Positions 43,815-52,153 of a stretch of 64,000 nucleotides of DNA are shown here, piece by piece (the stretch's first letter is position 1; every line of letters starts with the position of its first letter). Source of the DNA: Rothia nasisuis (GTDB lineage Bacteria > Actinomycetota > Actinomycetes > Actinomycetales > Micrococcaceae); the NCBI RefSeq assembly GCF_928381405.1, contig NZ_CAKMSB010000002.1:124001-188000 (forward strand), written 5' to 3'. Under the pieces are notes generated by a model. That model saw only the letters and a list, made by a program, of their open reading frames with translations. It was not told the DNA's origin and searched no databases. The translations under genes were made by a program, and so were the position numbers.

Positions 43815-44270
43815 CTACTGGTGGTGGTAAGGTCTGCCTGCTGTGATTTCTCTGGCTCGATATATTTGTTCGGTGATGATGAGGCGAACCAGCTGGTGGG
43901 GAAAGACCAGGTCTGAGAGACTCCAGATGGTGTTTGCGCGAGCGCGTACAGAATCATCGACCCCGTAGGCACCGCCTATCACCAGCACAAGCCTCCTATA
44001 TCCCAGCTGGGAGTCTAGGAGCTGTGCGAGTTTGGGTGATGAGAGCATTTTTCCTCTTTCATCGAGGAGCACCAGGTAGTCATCTTTCTCAATTTTGGCT
44101 AGGACGCGCTGGGATTCTTCGGAACGTGCGGCTTCTTCTGCCAGTGAGGAGTGAGGCAGGTAAACCCAAGAGGTGTCCCAGGGCTTACGCAGGCGTTTTT
44201 CGTAGCGGTCGATGCCTTCTGAAACCCATTTTTCGTGTTTCTTACCGATAGCGATAATTTTGATGGTCAC
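43815..44270 (-). CDS. rlmH: 23S rRNA (pseudouridine1915-N3)-methyltransferase RlmH
   Basis: 151-residue SPOUT methyltransferase acting on assembled 70S ribosomes in helix 69. It contains TIKIIAIGKKHEKWV, VLLDERGKMLSS, LVLVIGGAYGVDDSVRARA and the C-terminal VRLIITEQIYRAREITAGRPYHHQ. The start is GTG at 44270 with GAGGAGC 4-5 nt upstream, overlapping the preceding gene's stop by 4 nt. The longer open frame to 44375 is rejected. Confidence 0.96.
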   Translation of the reverse strand: MTIKIIAIGKKHEKWVSEGIDRYEKRLRKPWDTSWVYLPHSSLAEEAARSEESQRVLAKIEKDDYLVLLDERGKMLSSPKLAQLLDSQLGYRRLVLVIGGAYGVDDSVRARANTIWSLSDLVFPHQLVRLIITEQIYRAREITAGRPYHHQ

Positions 44271-45478
44271 TTTTGCTCCTCGCTGTGGAGGTTCTCTGGT
44301 TCTTCGTGCTGGTTGCTGGCGGTGAGCACCGTGAAAACGGGGGTGCGTACCAGCTGGCGCACCTGACTCCACCACTGTTCAACCTGTGGGCGGTAGCGGG
44401 CGTGGGAGTTGTGTACCAAGTAGAGTCTGCCGTCTGGGGCGAGGAGCCGGTGGGCGGCCTCAAGGAGTGGGCCTACTAGTGACAGGTCAACTGCGGTTCC
44501 TCTGTGAAACGGCGGGTTGAGTAGCAGTACATCAACTGAGCCTGCGGGGATGCGTGCTCCCGCATTGTCCCAACTCACCTGCACTCGGGCGTCCTTACCT
44601 AAGAGGTGATGGGAAGAACGGGCAGCGTCGAGGTCAAGGTCAGTGGCGAAGGCCTGTGCCACCTGAAGTCCTGCGGGCAAGCCGTGTAGAACGGCCTGGG
44701 TAACCGAGCCGTTGCCGCAGCCTAAATCAAGCATGGTTAGGGGCTCAGTTGCCGGCAGTGATTCCAGGTCGGCAAGAGCTGCCTGGGCCAAAAGATTGCC
44801 TCCGCGGTCTGGTCTGCCGCCCGAGAACACGCCACCGACAGCCGGTAGCTCCCCTGCAAGGCGTGGAGCTTGCTGGGCTGGTGCGGGATCTGACGCTAGC
44901 AGGCAGCGGTGCTTGCCTTGGCCTCGCAGGCCGGTTACCTGAGCGAAACTGCGGGCTAGGGTGGTATTGAAGCTACGATTCATGTGCTTCGTATTACCAC
45001 CGAGAATCAGCGCCCCCTGAGCCCTCTGTGCCTGCTGGTAGGCGGCAAATCCGTGGGCGACATCGGTAAGGGCTGCGTGGCTTTTGGGTAGATGCCCCAG
45101 AGCTAGCCCCCCTGAGAATTCGTGGCGGGCTAGAAAATCGTGGAGCCCAAAGGTAGCGGTCTCAACTTCACCGGAGCCGTCCAGGCCCGCAATGAGCAGG
45201 CGGGTAGCGCCGGTCTCCCCTAGGCTCGCGCGGAGGGCTAGCATGTTCTGGGCATCTGCGTATGAGCGCTGGCGGCTGAACACGCGCCCGGTTTGGGTGT
45301 GCTCAAGGGCCCAGCGGGTGAGGGCGCCTGCGGGGTCATCGAGTACGAGGACGTCCCCCTGCCCCTGGGGGCTGGCGGTGACGAGGTGTGCGGTAGCGTC
45401 CTGAATGATGAGTCGGTCCAGGGCTGTGCCGCCGAGATCGATAGGATTAGGGGTGTCTGTTGGTGGGAGGGTTTTCAC
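44267..45478 (-). CDS. RsmC/RlmG-type class I rRNA methyltransferase
   Basis: 403 residues, with a duplicated methyltransferase fold as in RsmC and RlmG, which modify G1207 of 16S or G1835 of 23S rRNA. The C-terminal half has SAM motif MLDLGCGNGSVTQAVL and the catalytic LLLNPPFHRGTAVD (NPPF). The N-terminal half is the degenerate substrate-binding copy. It is coupled to rlmH downstream, so both enzymes probably work on the ribosome. The exact target base is not clear. Confidence 0.85.
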   Translation of the reverse strand: MKTLPPTDTPNPIDLGGTALDRLIIQDATAHLVTASPQGQGDVLVLDDPAGALTRWALEHTQTGRVFSRQRSYADAQNMLALRASLGETGATRLLIAGLDGSGEVETATFGLHDFLARHEFSGGLALGHLPKSHAALTDVAHGFAAYQQAQRAQGALILGGNTKHMNRSFNTTLARSFAQVTGLRGQGKHRCLLASDPAPAQQAPRLAGELPAVGGVFSGGRPDRGGNLLAQAALADLESLPATEPLTMLDLGCGNGSVTQAVLHGLPAGLQVAQAFATDLDLDAARSSHHLLGKDARVQVSWDNAGARIPAGSVDVLLLNPPFHRGTAVDLSLVGPLLEAAHRLLAPDGRLYLVHNSHARYRPQVEQWWSQVRQLVRTPVFTVLTASNQHEEPENLHSEEQK

Positions 45479-45518
45479 TCCCCTATTCTCTCACGCTAGA
45501 TGGCCTCAGCCCGGCGCG

Positions 45519-46211
45519 CTATTGTGGGCCGCCTGTGAGCGGCGCTTCCCAGGCACCCTGTATGAGTGTGCGAAGGGTGTGCAGGTTAGTGGATTTGAGG
45601 TTCGTGATATAGAGGCACCCGGCACCGAGTTTGTATTTGCCCAGTGAGGCTAGGTGATGTTGAAAGTGTGGTGCGCCTTGTATTCCGTACAGTGTCAAAG
45701 ACGCCTTGCGGGGGCTGAAACCAATTTTGAACCAGTCTCCGTGGCGCCCGCTCGTTGACGCATAGTGGACTTGGCCGTAGCCGACCATGGTTGGGCCCCA
45801 CATGACCGGGCTGACGCCGGTAATCTGGTTGAACATATCGAGAAGGGCCAGGCCGTCAGCCCGCCGGGTGGGCCATTCAACTGCTTGGCAAAATTCCTGG
45901 GGGTCAAGGCTGGTGGGCCGGGTTTTGATGTCGGCGCTGGTGTGCCCGGTGTGCCCCGGTGTGACGGTGACAGATGTAGCCTGGCTAGCGATTTCTGCCT
46001 CTGTTGGTGCTTGCTCCATATCGCCACCTGTTTTTCGGAGTGCGCCCAGCAGACGGTTAAGGCCTTTGGCCCCTACGCCGTGAAGTGCAAGAATTTCACC
46101 GTAATTGGCTCCGTTGAGCTGGTTGAGGCGGGTGATGCCCTTCTGCTGAAGAGCCTTACGTAAGGGGGCACCTACCCCCGGAATGTTAAGGCTGTTGGTC
46201 TCTGTCATCAT
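45519..46211 (-). CDS. Helix-hairpin-helix plus DUF1801 protein
   Basis: 230 residues. Residues 1-65 carry two helix-hairpin-helix-like motifs (NIPGVGAPLRKALQQKGI and ALHGVGAKGLNRLLGAL). From about residue 100 there is a DUF1801 domain (ADGLALLDMFNQITGVSPVMWGPTMVGYGQVHY...FKIGFSPRKASLTLYG...LGKYKLGAGCLYI). DUF1801 proteins have an unknown role. The HhH domain suggests DNA or protein contact; the combination is unusual. The start could be the first or the second of the two adjacent Met codons. Confidence 0.75.
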   Translation of the reverse strand: MMTETNSLNIPGVGAPLRKALQQKGITRLNQLNGANYGEILALHGVGAKGLNRLLGALRKTGGDMEQAPTEAEIASQATSVTVTPGHTGHTSADIKTRPTSLDPQEFCQAVEWPTRRADGLALLDMFNQITGVSPVMWGPTMVGYGQVHYASTSGRHGDWFKIGFSPRKASLTLYGIQGAPHFQHHLASLGKYKLGAGCLYITNLKSTNLHTLRTLIQGAWEAPLTGGPQ

Positions 46212-46444
46212 GGTTGCTCCGCACTGTGGGTTTACCCCGGGTTTACGCCCAGTTCCTCTCTGTGTATAGCTTCCCCTCCTACCGGGTGAGGCTTCTAGGC
46301 TCGGTCAGCCACAGGCCCACAGGGGTTCCGGGCGGGCAGGCTGAAGTATTGGTGATGAGGCGAGCAAATCGTTTCATACTCCTAAAATACCCCTCCTCCG
46401 GGTCTATAGCGAAGCTAGCGGGTTGATCGGTAGACAGAAAAGTT

Positions 46445-46486
46445 TGTCAACTGTGATTGACACAGTGAGCTTTAAGCAACTAAAGT
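46445..46486 (+). promoter_or_regulatory. Promoter and possible operator of the HTH/Clp-N pair
   Basis: -35 TTGACA (46457-46462), 18-nt spacer, -10 TAAAGT (46481-46486), so the start would be about at the ATG at 46494 (leaderless). TGTCAA (46445-46450) and TTGACA form an inverted repeat with 6-nt spacing over the -35, and CTGTG/CACAG overlaps it. Autoregulation by the HTH protein is inferred. Confidence 0.5.
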
Positions 46487-46493
46487 TGACATC

Positions 46494-46739
46494 ATGAATC
46501 CGGATTCAGCAGCACAGCGTGCAGCAGACACCTCAGACCCCGCACGAGGACTCAGGGCAATTGCAGCCCTGAGAGACCTGACCGACGCCCTCGAACTGCA
46601 ACAGGTCGAAGCTGCCCTAGCACAGGGCATGAGTTGGCAAACCATAGCCGACTGCCTGGGAGTCAGCAGGCAGGCTGTACACAAAAAATATGCTAAGAAA
46701 ATTGACCCTTCTATCCCTCGCCCCAGGAGGACGAGATGA
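46494..46739 (+). CDS. Small HTH DNA-binding protein
   Basis: 81 residues. The HTH is QGMSWQTIADCLGVSRQAVHKKYAKKI near residues 43-69, preceded by a helix (LTDALELQQVEAALA). It ends with a basic tail (RPRRTR). This layout recurs in actinobacteria beside Clp-N domain genes. No Shine-Dalgarno precedes the ATG, matching a leaderless transcript. Its stop overlaps the start of the next gene in an ATGA junction, so the two are coupled; repressor of its own operon is the simplest guess. Confidence 0.8.
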   Translation: MNPDSAAQRAADTSDPARGLRAIAALRDLTDALELQQVEAALAQGMSWQTIADCLGVSRQAVHKKYAKKIDPSIPRPRRTR

Positions 46740-47767
46740 AAAAACCTCAGCCCGATTTTGCCTCCTACCTATCACTCTTGCATCATGCCCAGCTAGCAGC
46801 CAATCAGCGAGGTGTAGGAACCATTGACCTACCTGACCTACTAATAGCTCTAACTCACGACCCGGGGCTGGCCGGGCAAGCGCTCAGAGAACTAGGGCTT
46901 ACTACAGATGCCGTCACCGCAGCTAGTAGGTCTGCCACCACGAGCCTACTTGCCAGCGTGGGGGTCACAACCCAGCCGTATCTGCCAGTAGCATCAAGCG
47001 AGAAATATGACATGACCCCACGAGCGCGAAGGCTGCTTCGGTCTACTCCCACCCCTGAATCCCTACTTACCCTACTGCTGGCTGAAACAAGTGGAACGAT
47101 CCAAGAAATCTTAAAAATTGCAGGGTGTAGTACCCAGCAGGTGTCCACTACACTAGCTCAGCTCCAGGCAGATACGCCCCCCGCTACCAGCTCCTCCACC
47201 ACAGAGCCCGTTGGCGCGCAACCATCCGAATTGAGCGCGCCGAAGCACCTCACGTCCCAGCAAAGTCAGCACATCAACCAGCCGCTAGCGGATATCTGGG
47301 ATTTCGTCACCGCAGCTGAGAACCTCCCCCGCTGGGCTCCGTCACTCGAAGCTATTGCACCAACACCTGACCCACACTCCTGGCAAGGTGTGGCAACAGC
47401 ACCAGAACCGAGGCATCGTTTTGGCAGTAAAGTCAGAACAGGCCCTGGTGAACGGCAACTCACCATAGAGCAGGCTGTCAATGAGACAAACCACTCGGTC
47501 ACCTATACGCTCAGTCACGCGCCGTACCTCAACCTCAATACACAGGTCATTGAGGTTCAGCTCACCTCGGATCGTTCAGGAACCAACGTGACCGTCACGA
47601 GCGGCTGGCTACGCCCGCCACATACCCTAACACCGGCGGCCCTCAAGCCCTTACGCCCATTACTGGGGCTAGTGCTCAAACCGCTCCAGCGTCTTGTAAC
47701 CACCATTCAAGCTCTGGCCATTGGCCGGGAACTGGCCAAGGCCCTCACGAGCGGTGAGCGGAGCTAG
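46736..47767 (+). CDS. Clp N-terminal-domain and SRPBCC fusion protein
   Basis: 343 residues. Residues 8-145 form a double Clp-N repeat (YLSLLHHAQLAANQRGVGTIDLPDLLIALTHDPGLAGQALRELGL, then MTPRARRLLRST...ESLLTLLLAETSGTIQEIL) as in ClpA/ClpC adaptors-binding domains, but no AAA+ module follows. A Ser/Thr-Pro linker leads to an SRPBCC/polyketide-cyclase-like domain (INQPLADIWDFVTAAENLPRWAPS...LNTQVIEVQLTSDRSGTNVTVTSGW). A hydrophobic ligand or a Clp substrate role can be imagined, but the function is unknown. Confidence 0.78.
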   Translation: MKKPQPDFASYLSLLHHAQLAANQRGVGTIDLPDLLIALTHDPGLAGQALRELGLTTDAVTAASRSATTSLLASVGVTTQPYLPVASSEKYDMTPRARRLLRSTPTPESLLTLLLAETSGTIQEILKIAGCSTQQVSTTLAQLQADTPPATSSSTTEPVGAQPSELSAPKHLTSQQSQHINQPLADIWDFVTAAENLPRWAPSLEAIAPTPDPHSWQGVATAPEPRHRFGSKVRTGPGERQLTIEQAVNETNHSVTYTLSHAPYLNLNTQVIEVQLTSDRSGTNVTVTSGWLRPPHTLTPAALKPLRPLLGLVLKPLQRLVTTIQALAIGRELAKALTSGERS

Positions 47768-47799
47768 TTCTTTGCCCAGAGAAGCTGTGGGAGACAAGA

Positions 47800-47946
47800 T
47801 AGTGCTAGATATTAGCCGTGTTGATGATTTGACCGATGTAGCTACCCGCAATGCTGAGAGAGGTTCGGCGTCTGCCTGCTGATGGGATTGCGGTGATTGT
47901 TAAGGACCCCGAGGGGCTGGGGCTTCTCTCGCCCTCTACCGTCTAA
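47800..47946 (+). pseudogene. Possible gene remnant between Clp-N and MFS genes
   Basis: Two short open stretches in different frames read VLDISRVDDLTDVATRN and then LREVRRLPADGIAVIVKDPEGLGLLSPSTV before TAA (47944-47946). Both look coding, but no single frame joins them. A frameshifted C-terminal fragment is likely; the family is not recognised. Confidence 0.35.
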
Positions 47947-49214
47947 CCGCCCCTGCGTCCTACTACTAGGGCCGGGAGTAGAGCCAGGGCCGAGAGCAGG
48001 GCGAGCGCAGAGAAGGAGGTCTCTGCCATAACGAGCCCTGAGCCCAGGGCGGCAACGGCCGCTCCTAGGTTTGCGAGCGAGTCTAGGCCCCCGGTTGCCC
48101 GGGTGCGACTGTCGGCAGGTAGAGAGGTTGCAAAGAGGGCTGAGGCTGCCACAAAAGTTGCTGACCAGCCCACACCGAGCACGAAGAGTGAGGTTACAAC
48201 GGCAGTATGTTTTTCGGGCCAGAGCGCACCTGTGAGACAGGCGGTTGCCAGTAGGCCTGTGCCCGCAATAATCATGCTTTGGTGACCTAACTTATCTGCG
48301 GCAAAGCCCATGAGCGGCGATAAAGCGTACATGCCCAGTACGTGCAAGCTGATGGTGAGTCCGATGAGCTCAATGCCCGAGCCCTGATGGTTCATGTGAA
48401 CCGGGGTCATGGTCATCACGGTGACCATGACTACGTGTGCCCCCAGCAGAGCTGTTGCGGCGTAGCGAGCTTGCCGGTTGCCTACAATCTCACGGGTAAA
48501 AGAGCTGATTTTCTGTAGAGGGTTGGGGGCGGGCCTGGATTGAGTCTGCGGTTCGGGGCCAGCGGTCTGTGAAGGCTGTGACCTGGCGGTTTGACGGGGC
48601 ATGATGAGAAGAACCGTCAGAGTCGCTCCGGCCATGGCGACTGCGGCCAGGGTGAAGGCCACACTGTAGAGGTCACTTCCAAAGACGGTAGCGAGCGCCT
48701 TGGCGGGGGTACCGATGTTAGGGCCGAGCACTGAGCCGATGGTTCCCACCCAGACAATGAGGCTCAGGGCTGAGGCCTGACTACCGTCAGCAGCGCGATC
48801 AGTTGCGGCGAAGCGAGCTTGTAGGCTGGCGGCGCTACCGGCCCCCATCAGGAGCAGACCAATCACCACTAGCCAGAGATTACCTCCTGCTGCTGCAAGC
48901 GCTAGCAGGGTCGAACCGCAGGCGGCCGTTCCCCAGCCAGTTCCCAGAGCTACCCGGCGAGAGGTCCGTGCGGCAAGGTTGGCAAGGGGAATTCCGAAGA
49001 GAGCTGCGCCGAAGGTGGAGGCTGTGCGAGCGATCCCGGCAAGTGCCTCATTCTGGGTGACCTCACTGGCTAGGAGCACACCGATTGAGGGCGCAGCGCC
49101 TACCCCAATAGTCCCGAAAACCTGGGTGAGGCTGAGAGCTACAAGAGTTCGCCGTTGCATGGAGTCTCGCTGAGATGATTCTAGGTGTTCAGGTGGTGAG
49201 GTGCTCTGGGCCAT
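47943..49214 (-). CDS. Major facilitator superfamily transporter
   Basis: 423 residues with twelve predicted membrane segments. N-terminal helices include TLVALSLTQVFGTIGVGAAPSIGVLLASEV. The motif-A region between helices 2 and 3 reads GIPLANLAARTSRRVALGTGWG, and the C-terminal counterpart is LMGFAADKLGHQSMIIAGTGLLA. The central loop (about residues 205-240) is Gln/Pro-rich. Resembles drug/metabolite exporters; the substrate is unknown. Divergent from the LysE-type gene with a short spacer. Confidence 0.88.
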   Translation of the reverse strand: MAQSTSPPEHLESSQRDSMQRRTLVALSLTQVFGTIGVGAAPSIGVLLASEVTQNEALAGIARTASTFGAALFGIPLANLAARTSRRVALGTGWGTAACGSTLLALAAAGGNLWLVVIGLLLMGAGSAASLQARFAATDRAADGSQASALSLIVWVGTIGSVLGPNIGTPAKALATVFGSDLYSVAFTLAAVAMAGATLTVLLIMPRQTARSQPSQTAGPEPQTQSRPAPNPLQKISSFTREIVGNRQARYAATALLGAHVVMVTVMTMTPVHMNHQGSGIELIGLTISLHVLGMYALSPLMGFAADKLGHQSMIIAGTGLLATACLTGALWPEKHTAVVTSLFVLGVGWSATFVAASALFATSLPADSRTRATGGLDSLANLGAAVAALGSGLVMAETSFSALALLSALALLPALVVGRRGG

Positions 49215-49304
49215 AGTGATAATAGTAGTGGCTATGCTTTGATTCTGTGCGGTGACTTCGCCATTAGTCCGCTCAATCCTATCGTTGAGCGGGGGAGGCC
49301 AGGG

Positions 49305-50063
49305 GTGGAGGTAGGTGCCCGAGCTTATATGATGGATCCCATGACCTTTCCACTGTGGTTTTCTTTGGTTGCCGCCTGTCTGGTGATTTCTTTAACTCCC
49401 GGTGCGGGGGCGGTAAATACCATGACCACGTCCCTTCTCTACGGATGGCGCAGGGCCGTCTTTACGGTGCTGGGTCAGCAGGTGGCCCTCGTGGCACAGA
49501 TCGCGATTGTGGCAGCTGGCTTGGGTGTGGTGGTAGCCCGCTCCCCCGTACTCTTTGATGTAATCCGCTATGGCGGGGCTGCCTACCTGGTTTACCTGGG
49601 TATTCGAATGATGCTGGCTAAGGTGAGGACGCCCGGCGAGGCCCGACAGGAAGCAGTGGTTCAGCAGGGCCAGGACGCCGGTGAGCAGCTACCTGCTGAG
49701 GGTCAGGGGCGCGGGGCGCGGGCGTCCTTTGTGCGTACAACACAACTGAGGAGCCCGAGCTCTGCGCTAACGCTCTTCACCCGGGGCTTCTGGGTGAATA
49801 TGTCGAACCCTAAAGCGATTGTGTTTATTCTGGCCTTTATTCCGCAGTTTGTGCGCCCGGATGCCCCGCAACTACCCCAGTACCTGATGTTAGCTGCGAC
49901 CATGGTTGCCGTTGACCTGGTGGTCATGTGGGGCGGTTTCGCAGTGGTTGCTCAAGCCCTGACCAGGCTTTCGCACTCGGAGCGTGGCCAGAAGACGCTG
50001 AATCTGGTGTTTGGCTCCCTCTTTATTGTGGTAGCTGCCGTCATGGTGTTTGCTGGGCACTAG
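49305..50063 (+). CDS. LysE/RhtB-family exporter
   Basis: About 252 residues and six membrane helices. The family start PLWFSLVAACLVISLTPGAGAVNTMTTSLLYGWRRA and GGAAYLVYLGIRMMLAK are clear; the C-terminal half has FWVNMSNPKAIVFILAFIPQFV. A hydrophilic insert of about 45 residues rich in Gln, Glu and Ala separates helices 3 and 4. Probably exports amino acids or homoserine-like compounds. GTG at 49305 is preferred since GGGGGAGG lies 6 nt before it; ATGs at 49329-49341 remain possible. Confidence 0.85.
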   Translation: MEVGARAYMMDPMTFPLWFSLVAACLVISLTPGAGAVNTMTTSLLYGWRRAVFTVLGQQVALVAQIAIVAAGLGVVVARSPVLFDVIRYGGAAYLVYLGIRMMLAKVRTPGEARQEAVVQQGQDAGEQLPAEGQGRGARASFVRTTQLRSPSSALTLFTRGFWVNMSNPKAIVFILAFIPQFVRPDAPQLPQYLMLAATMVAVDLVVMWGGFAVVAQALTRLSHSERGQKTLNLVFGSLFIVVAAVMVFAGH

Positions 50064-50100
50064 ATTGAGGAGGCAGCTTCATCATGCACCGGAGGTCTGA

Positions 50101-50556
50101 TTATTTTTGAAGAAGTCGCCTAACAACCTTGAACCGCTGGCATACCACCAGCACATCCTCGGTTAGGGTAGCCTCCGCAGTAGCAGGCTCTTGACCCTCC
50201 CAGAAGTTTTGGTGAGCCTGCCACCATTCTTCATAGTTGGTGTATCCTTCGCCTTCAGCCTGAGCGAATGCATCAGTGACCTCTCGCGCAGGACAGATGC
50301 TCACCTCAACAGTCTCCGTTATACAAACCGGTTGATTTTGAGAGTCAATCACAGTTTCACGCTCGCCTACAGCAGGTAGCGTATCCCCATACTTTTCGTA
50401 GTCAGCTACTAAAGAGGTTGTTGCGGTTTTCTTCCCAGATAAGATAGCTGCCACCAGGGCATCGCGCAGGGGCCCGGGTGTTCCGTATTCGGCCAGCGGC
50501 AGGCTGTTTGCCTCAGGGGTCACTTTCACTCCCCTTCCATCTGATGGTGAGCCCAT
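50101..50556 (-). CDS. ASCH-domain protein
   Basis: 151 residues with the ASCH fold related to PUA domains: FGTPGPL-type start (EYGTPGPLRDALVAAILSGKKTATTSL), VGERETVIDSQNQPVCITETVEV, and GYTNYEEWWQAHQNFW. The conserved G-x-K-x-x-T segment (SGKKTATTSL) is present. Proposed roles are RNA binding; some members hydrolyse N4-acetylcytidine. Lies 12 nt after the OpuC-type binding protein, probably by chance. Confidence 0.85.
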   Translation of the reverse strand: MGSPSDGRGVKVTPEANSLPLAEYGTPGPLRDALVAAILSGKKTATTSLVADYEKYGDTLPAVGERETVIDSQNQPVCITETVEVSICPAREVTDAFAQAEGEGYTNYEEWWQAHQNFWEGQEPATAEATLTEDVLVVCQRFKVVRRLLQK

Positions 50557-50567
50557 GAGGCTTCACC

Positions 50568-51494
50568 CTAGCTAAAGTTCTGTGCCACCCAGTCACCTGC
50601 GGCGGTAGCCGGGTTAGCTTTCTCATCACCTGAAACCCGGGTGTTAAGTTCAACTAAAACCTCGGTAGTGAGCTTGGCTGAAAGCTCGTTGAGCACTGCG
50701 CGAGCGCCCTCAGAAACAGCTTCTGCATTGATGAGGGGTAAGACCTGCTGGGGCAAAATCATATTCTTGGGATCTTCCAGCACCACAAAATTGTTGGCGG
50801 CAATTGCTGGGTCGGTAGAAAAGAGGTCAACAATATCGACGGTTCCGTCAGTCAGTGCGGCAACAGTGAGCGGGCCAGCGCCATCATTAATGGGCTCAAA
50901 GGACGAGGGCTCGAACCCATAGACGCTTTTGAGGCCGGGTAGGCCGTAGGCGCGCTGAGCGAATTCCGGCGGAGCACCGACCGATAGCTGACCCGAATGG
51001 GCAGCCAGATCTTCGAGGCTGGCCAGGTTCTTTTCAGCGGCGGTGGCAGAGGTGACAACCAGGGAGTCCTTATTCTGGGCGGGTGAAGCGTCAAGTGCCA
51101 GCAAAGAATCGTCAAGCGCCTCACTGAGAGCAGCTAGAACCTCATCGGAGGTTTTGGCGGTAGATTCTTTGTCGAAGTAGAGTAACAGGTTTCCAGAGTA
51201 ATCGGGCACAACGGAAACCGTGCCCTCGGTAAGTGCCCCAATATAGGCTTCACGTGCACCGATAGCCGGGGAGGTGGTCGCCTCCAAGCCCCTAGCGTTG
51301 AGCGCAGCGGCGTAAATTTCAGCGATAATCTGGGACTCAGTAAAATCGGCAGACCCCACGGTAATGGTGCCACCGGCCGAGGCACCAGAACCACCGAGGG
51401 CGTTTTCGCCCGAGTTACCGCAGGCTGCCAGGGCCAGGGCGGTTGCCCCCAGGCCAAGACCAGCGAGAAAATGACGGCGGTTGAGAGGTGACAT
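50568..51494 (-). CDS. Osmolyte (glycine betaine/choline/carnitine) ABC transporter substrate-binding lipoprotein
   Basis: 308 residues. A twin-arginine-like and lipoprotein signal (NRRHFLAGLGLGATALALAACG) means export and lipid anchoring at that Cys. The OpuAC/ProX core has TITVGSADFTESQIIAEIYAAALNARGLEATTS, VPDYSGNLLLYF, and VVLEDPKNMILPQQVLPLINAEAV. The start at 51494 follows AAAGGAAA; it begins 3 nt beyond the stop of the second permease. Last gene of the four-gene importer operon. Confidence 0.92.
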   Translation of the reverse strand: MSPLNRRHFLAGLGLGATALALAACGNSGENALGGSGASAGGTITVGSADFTESQIIAEIYAAALNARGLEATTSPAIGAREAYIGALTEGTVSVVPDYSGNLLLYFDKESTAKTSDEVLAALSEALDDSLLALDASPAQNKDSLVVTSATAAEKNLASLEDLAAHSGQLSVGAPPEFAQRAYGLPGLKSVYGFEPSSFEPINDGAGPLTVAALTDGTVDIVDLFSTDPAIAANNFVVLEDPKNMILPQQVLPLINAEAVSEGARAVLNELSAKLTTEVLVELNTRVSGDEKANPATAAGDWVAQNFS

Positions 51495-51496
51495 AG

Positions 51497-52153
51497 TTAT
51501 TTCCTTTCGGGAGTGGTGCACAGCCGTTGAAGTACGGCAAGGAGAGCATCAACAATGAGGGCGAGCCCGGCAATCAACACTACGGAGGCAACCATGAGGG
51601 AGTAGTCTCGCACTGCCAGGCCATCGATCAGATAGCGGCCAAGGCCACCCAGATTGATGTAGGCAACCACCGTGACAGTGGCGATAACCTGTAAGGCGGC
51701 GTTGCGGATTCCCCCAAAGATAACGGGCAGGGCCAGCGGAACTTCCACCCGGGTAAGAATCTGCCACCCGGTCATGCCCTGGGCTTTGGCCGCGTCTTTA
51801 GTAAGCGGGTCTACCGACGCTATGCCCGCATAGGTACCTGCAAGTAGAGGGGCGACGGCAAGAATCACAAGCGCTAGCACCGGCGCCGTGAGTCCAAGAC
51901 CCAGCCACAGGGCAAAGAGAGTCAGTAGGCCCAGGGTAGGTAGAGCTCGTAGGCCACCGGTGAGAGCCACAACCAGGTGCTCTCCCCTGCCCGTGTGCCC
52001 CACCCAGCCCCCCAGGGGAAGGGCAATGAGCCCGGCCAGAAGCAGAACCAGCCCTGTGTAGCCCATGTGTTCGCCCAGTCGGGCCAGTACACCGGTGGGC
52101 CCGGCCCAGGAGTCTGATGTGGTAAGCCACGCCCAAGCGTCCGATATAATCAT
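51497..52153 (-). CDS. Osmolyte ABC transporter permease (OpuCB/OpuCD type)
   Basis: 218-residue membrane subunit with five to six helices. The EAA loop that contacts the ATPase reads TKDAAKAQGMTGWQILTRVEVPLALPVIFGGIRNAALQ. AYINLGGLGRYLIDGLAVRDYSLM matches OpuC permeases. Overlaps the first permease's stop by 4 nt. Confidence 0.93.
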   Translation of the reverse strand: MIISDAWAWLTTSDSWAGPTGVLARLGEHMGYTGLVLLLAGLIALPLGGWVGHTGRGEHLVVALTGGLRALPTLGLLTLFALWLGLGLTAPVLALVILAVAPLLAGTYAGIASVDPLTKDAAKAQGMTGWQILTRVEVPLALPVIFGGIRNAALQVIATVTVVAYINLGGLGRYLIDGLAVRDYSLMVASVVLIAGLALIVDALLAVLQRLCTTPERK

